Shown here piece by piece: positions 37,582 to 39,685 of a stretch of 39,685 nucleotides of DNA (the first letter of the stretch is position 1; the number at the start of each line of letters is the position of its first letter). The translations under genes and the position numbers were made by a program. The notes below the pieces were generated by a model. The model saw only the letters and a list, made by a program, of their open reading frames with translations. It was not told the origin of the DNA and ran no database searches. Source of the DNA: Micromonospora maritima (GTDB lineage: Bacteria; Actinomycetota; Actinomycetes; Mycobacteriales; Micromonosporaceae); assembly GCF_902825405.1 (NCBI RefSeq), contig NZ_CADEAU010000009.1, positions 1-39,685 of the forward strand, given 5' to 3'.

Positions 37582-38284
37582 TTCGGTACGCCGGCTGCAC
37601 CTCGCCGGCGGGCACGACGATGTCGGCGGCCTCCACAGGGAGGCCGCCGGCCAGCATTCGGCGGGCGATGGCCATGACGGCGGCGCCGGCGGGCAGCTGC
37701 AGCGCGCGGGCCTCCTCTTCGGTGGCCGACCTGCAGCTCGGCATTTCGAAGATCTCGTCGACGTGCACGCCGGCGGCGGCCAGCTGGTCGAACGGCTCGG
37801 CCCACAGGGCGTCGCCCTTGGACAGGTCGGTGGCCGTGATCCGTGGGATAGGGATGCGGCTGACGGTGATCCGCTGGGGCCGGCCGTCGCGCTCGTGCAT
37901 CATCGTCTGCTCCAGCAGCACCTCGCCCTCGTCGACGCCGAGCGCGTCGGCGAGGTCGGCGGTGGCCGCCACGCGGGCGCGGGCGCACGTGGCGATGATG
38001 TCGCCCCACCCGGTCAGGTAGCGGTCGTGTGCGAGGCGGCGGGGAGCGCGCCGGGCGCGGACCTGGGTGCCGCGGCCGGTGATGGTCTCGACGAGCCCTT
38101 CGGCGCGCAGCGCGTCGAACGCCTTGGCGATCGTGCCGCGGGCGACGCCGTACTGCTCGGCGAGCGCCGTCTCGCCGCGGAAGGTCCAGCCGGCCGGCAG
38201 CTCGCCCGACTCGATCCGGGCTCGGATCTCGTCGGCGATCTGCCGATAGCGAGCTGGTGTCTCCGCGGGCGACATGGTGATCAC
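37571..38284 (-). CDS. GntR/HutC-family transcriptional regulator (237 aa)
   Basis: An N-terminal winged helix (YRQIADEIRARIESGELPAG, TALAEQYGVARGTIAKAFDA, LRAEGLVETITGRGTQVRA) is the GntR DNA-binding domain. The C-terminal part (VLLEQTMMHERDGRPQRITV to VEAADIVVPAGEVQPAYRIT) is a UTRA effector-binding domain of the HutC subfamily. Such regulators (for example KorSA) control transfer and maintenance genes of actinobacterial integrative elements, and could act as this element's repressor. Start GTG at 38284 (AGAGG seven bases upstream) or ATG at 38275. It is divergent from the membrane-protein gene at 38401; a palindrome between them is a likely operator. Confidence 0.92.
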   Translation of the reverse strand: MITMSPAETPARYRQIADEIRARIESGELPAGWTFRGETALAEQYGVARGTIAKAFDALRAEGLVETITGRGTQVRARRAPRRLAHDRYLTGWGDIIATCARARVAATADLADALGVDEGEVLLEQTMMHERDGRPQRITVSRIPIPRITATDLSKGDALWAEPFDQLAAAGVHVDEIFEMPSCRSATEEEARALQLPAGAAVMAIARRMLAGGLPVEAADIVVPAGEVQPAYRITL

Positions 38285-38345
38285 GGTACCGCCTCTTCTC
38301 CTCGGCTCTGCCCGAGCCGACCTCTACATGACAGCAGACTCTAAC

Positions 38346-38386
38346 CTGTCTGGTCAGACCTGACTAGACAGACCGGCATAGACAGG
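38346..38386. promoter_or_regulatory. candidate GntR operator/promoter between divergent genes
   Basis: CTGTCTGGTCAG, two bases, then CTGACTAGACAG (38346-38371): 12-base arms with one mismatch. A further half-site TAGACAG follows at 38380-38386. GntR/HutC proteins bind such palindromes. Placement over the start region of the rightward gene fits autoregulation and repression. Confidence 0.7.
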
Positions 38387-38400
38387 AGTACGGTGCCCCC

Positions 38401-39685
38401 ATGATGGACACGACGAGGCCGGCCCCCGGGGCCACGGGGCCAGGGGGCCAGGAGGGCCCCGAGGGGGCCAGCGTGGCCCCGCTGATGGGCCAGAACGGGG
38501 CCGGCCCCCTGGTGGGCCAGGGGGCCACGATCGGGGGCCACCCGGGGGCCGCTGCTCCCGCGGCCCCCCAGCAGGCGGCCCCCGCGGCCCCGCTGGCGGC
38601 CTCCCTCTACAAGGCGTCGTCGGGGGCCAGCAAGATCGCCGCGAGGGGCCAGAAGGCCAGGGATGAGGCCGAGGCAGACGCCATTCGCCTGAAGGCCGAG
38701 AGCGACGCGCGACTTGCTGCGGAGGCCACCAGGGAGGCCGCCCGGCTCCGCAAGGAGGCCGCCAAGGAGGCCGCCAAGGAGAAGCGCCGGGAGGCCATGG
38801 GCCGAGTGGTGGGCCGCTTCACGGGGGCCGTGGGCCGCTCGCTGGCCTACACCAAGGCCAACGCCGACGCGGTCTACTCGATGGCCATCTACGCGGCCAC
38901 CGCCACCATCGCGGCGTGGTCGCAGGCCCAGGTCGCGCACGACCTGTTCCAGTGGTCGTGGCTGCGCTCCATTGGCTCCGCCCTGTTCATCGAGGGCCTG
39001 AGCCTGGCGTTCGCCCTGACCGGCCACAAGCTGCGCATGGAGGGCGAACGGGCCTGGTTCTACCGGATCATGACCTTCGCGGCGGCCGGCTTCGGCGCCT
39101 ACGTGAACTTCTTCGCCCACTACGAGGACCCCCGGCTGCCGGCCTGGGTAGCGCAGCTCATGGCCACCCTCCTGGCCGCCAGCTCGGTTGCCGGCATCAC
39201 CCTGTGGGAGGCGCGCACCAACGCGCGGTCCCGCAAGGCGATGCGCAAGGCCGAGAAGAAGGACCAGCCGAAGGCCCGCCTGGGCATTGACCTGCTGCTT
39301 CGCTACCCGGGCACCTTCTTCTGGGCCTGGTCGGCGCAGGTGGCGTACCCGAAGGTGCGCACCCGCGACGAAGCGATTCGGGTCGGCCGGCAGATGCGGG
39401 CCGACCGCCGTGAGCGGCTGGCCCGGGAGGCACAGGAGCGGGAGGCCCTCAAGGTCGACGCGGAGATCCGCGAGACCGCCAAGAAGGCCGCCCTGAAGGC
39501 CGCCAAGAAGGGGGAGGCCGGCCTCGTCCTGACGAGCCTGGCCCACCTGGCCCAGTACGGCTCGGCGGCCCTCGGGGGCCAGCGGGCGCTGGAGGCCGGC
39601 CCCTCGGCCCCGAAGGCCGGCCTCACGATCGAGGGGGCCGTCGTGGCCCCCGAGGCCGGCCCCCGGCCCCCGGCCCACGAGGCCG
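38401..39685 (+). CDS. multi-pass membrane protein of the DUF2637/Spd-like kind, cut by window end
   Basis: ATG at 38401 (another at 38404) with AGGAG 12 bases upstream. At least 428 residues. Order: a Pro/Gly/Ala-rich disordered N-terminus (about 1-75), a charged coiled helix (AEADAIRLKAESDARLAAEA, to about 140), four hydrophobic helices (about 160-280: YSMAIYAATATIAAWSQAQV, SALFIEGLSLAFALTGHKLR, YRIMTFAAAGFGAYVNFFAH, LMATLLAASSVAGITLWEAR), then a basic coiled tail that runs off the window. This layout occurs in membrane proteins of actinobacterial plasmids and integrative elements linked to replication initiation or spread. The DNA is unusually rich in GGCC throughout. Confidence 0.85.
   Translation, partial: MMDTTRPAPGATGPGGQEGPEGASVAPLMGQNGAGPLVGQGATIGGHPGAAAPAAPQQAAPAAPLAASLYKASSGASKIAARGQKARDEAEADAIRLKAESDARLAAEATREAARLRKEAAKEAAKEKRREAMGRVVGRFTGAVGRSLAYTKANADAVYSMAIYAATATIAAWSQAQVAHDLFQWSWLRSIGSALFIEGLSLAFALTGHKLRMEGERAWFYRIMTFAAAGFGAYVNFFAHYEDPRLPAWVAQLMATLLAASSVAGITLWEARTNARSRKAMRKAEKKDQPKARLGIDLLLRYPGTFFWAWSAQVAYPKVRTRDEAIRVGRQMRADRRERLAREAQEREALKVDAEIRETAKKAALKAAKKGEAGLVLTSLAHLAQYGSAALGGQRALEAGPSAPKAGLTIEGAVVAPEAGPRPPAHEA

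Noticed and set aside
38341..39678. Long minus-strand frame opposite the GGCC-rich gene
   Set aside because: Gly/Arg/Leu-rich antisense frame without motifs; the plus strand encodes a coherent membrane protein.

Overview
The window is GC-rich (roughly 70% by eye), with strong G/C bias at third codon positions. It looks like a tailed double-stranded DNA phage, or an integrated or plasmid-like relative, of an actinobacterium. The evidence is a leftward packaging and head module: terminase small and large subunits, an SPP1-type portal, a MuF-type minor capsid protein and the start of a scaffold protein. No ribosomal, tRNA, integrase or housekeeping gene is visible. A GntR/HutC regulator and a four-helix membrane protein at the right end recall actinobacterial conjugative or phage-plasmid elements. 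The host genus cannot be fixed from sequence alone.

Layout. 1-8.6 kb, minus strand: late genes reading from a helix-turn-helix protein and a small membrane protein, through an HNH nuclease, a proteasome/HslV-like Ntn hydrolase, TerS, TerL, portal and MuF, to the scaffold protein. A single small plus-strand gene sits inside this cluster. 8.6-10.16 kb: a gene-free control region with an AT-richer patch carrying inverted repeats, three or four repeated promoter-like units each followed by a GAAA-capped hairpin, and a highly structured RNA of about 350 nt ending in a long hairpin. 10.16-37.58 kb, plus strand: about 54 tightly packed small genes, almost all of unknown function. They include three exported lipoprotein-like proteins, two helix-turn-helix proteins and a TOPRIM protein. 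37.57-38.28 kb, minus: GntR repressor. 38.40 kb to the end, plus: a membrane protein cut by the window edge, whose DNA is saturated with GGCC.

Two things stand out. First, the large terminase gene is split exactly inside its Walker A motif by a 17-bp hairpin capped with a UUCG tetraloop. The hairpin is flanked by two AAG codons 44 nt apart. Jumping from the first AAG to the second restores the expected motif SRPKGCDKSG and the reading frame. This is the layout of the T4 gene 60 ribosomal bypass site, and it suggests programmed bypassing (or a hairpin excised from DNA or RNA) in an essential packaging gene.

Second, nearly every intergenic space of the rightward operon is filled, from stop codon to Shine-Dalgarno sequence, by one of two families of conserved RNA structure. 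Type A has about 31 copies at 10.57-22.62 kb plus two near 25.5-26.05 kb. Type B has about 23 copies at 23.03-37.24 kb. Stems show many compensatory base changes. The elements are missing only where genes overlap or nearly touch, or directly behind a terminator/promoter block. They recall the start-associated sequences of cluster K mycobacteriophages but are longer and more structured.
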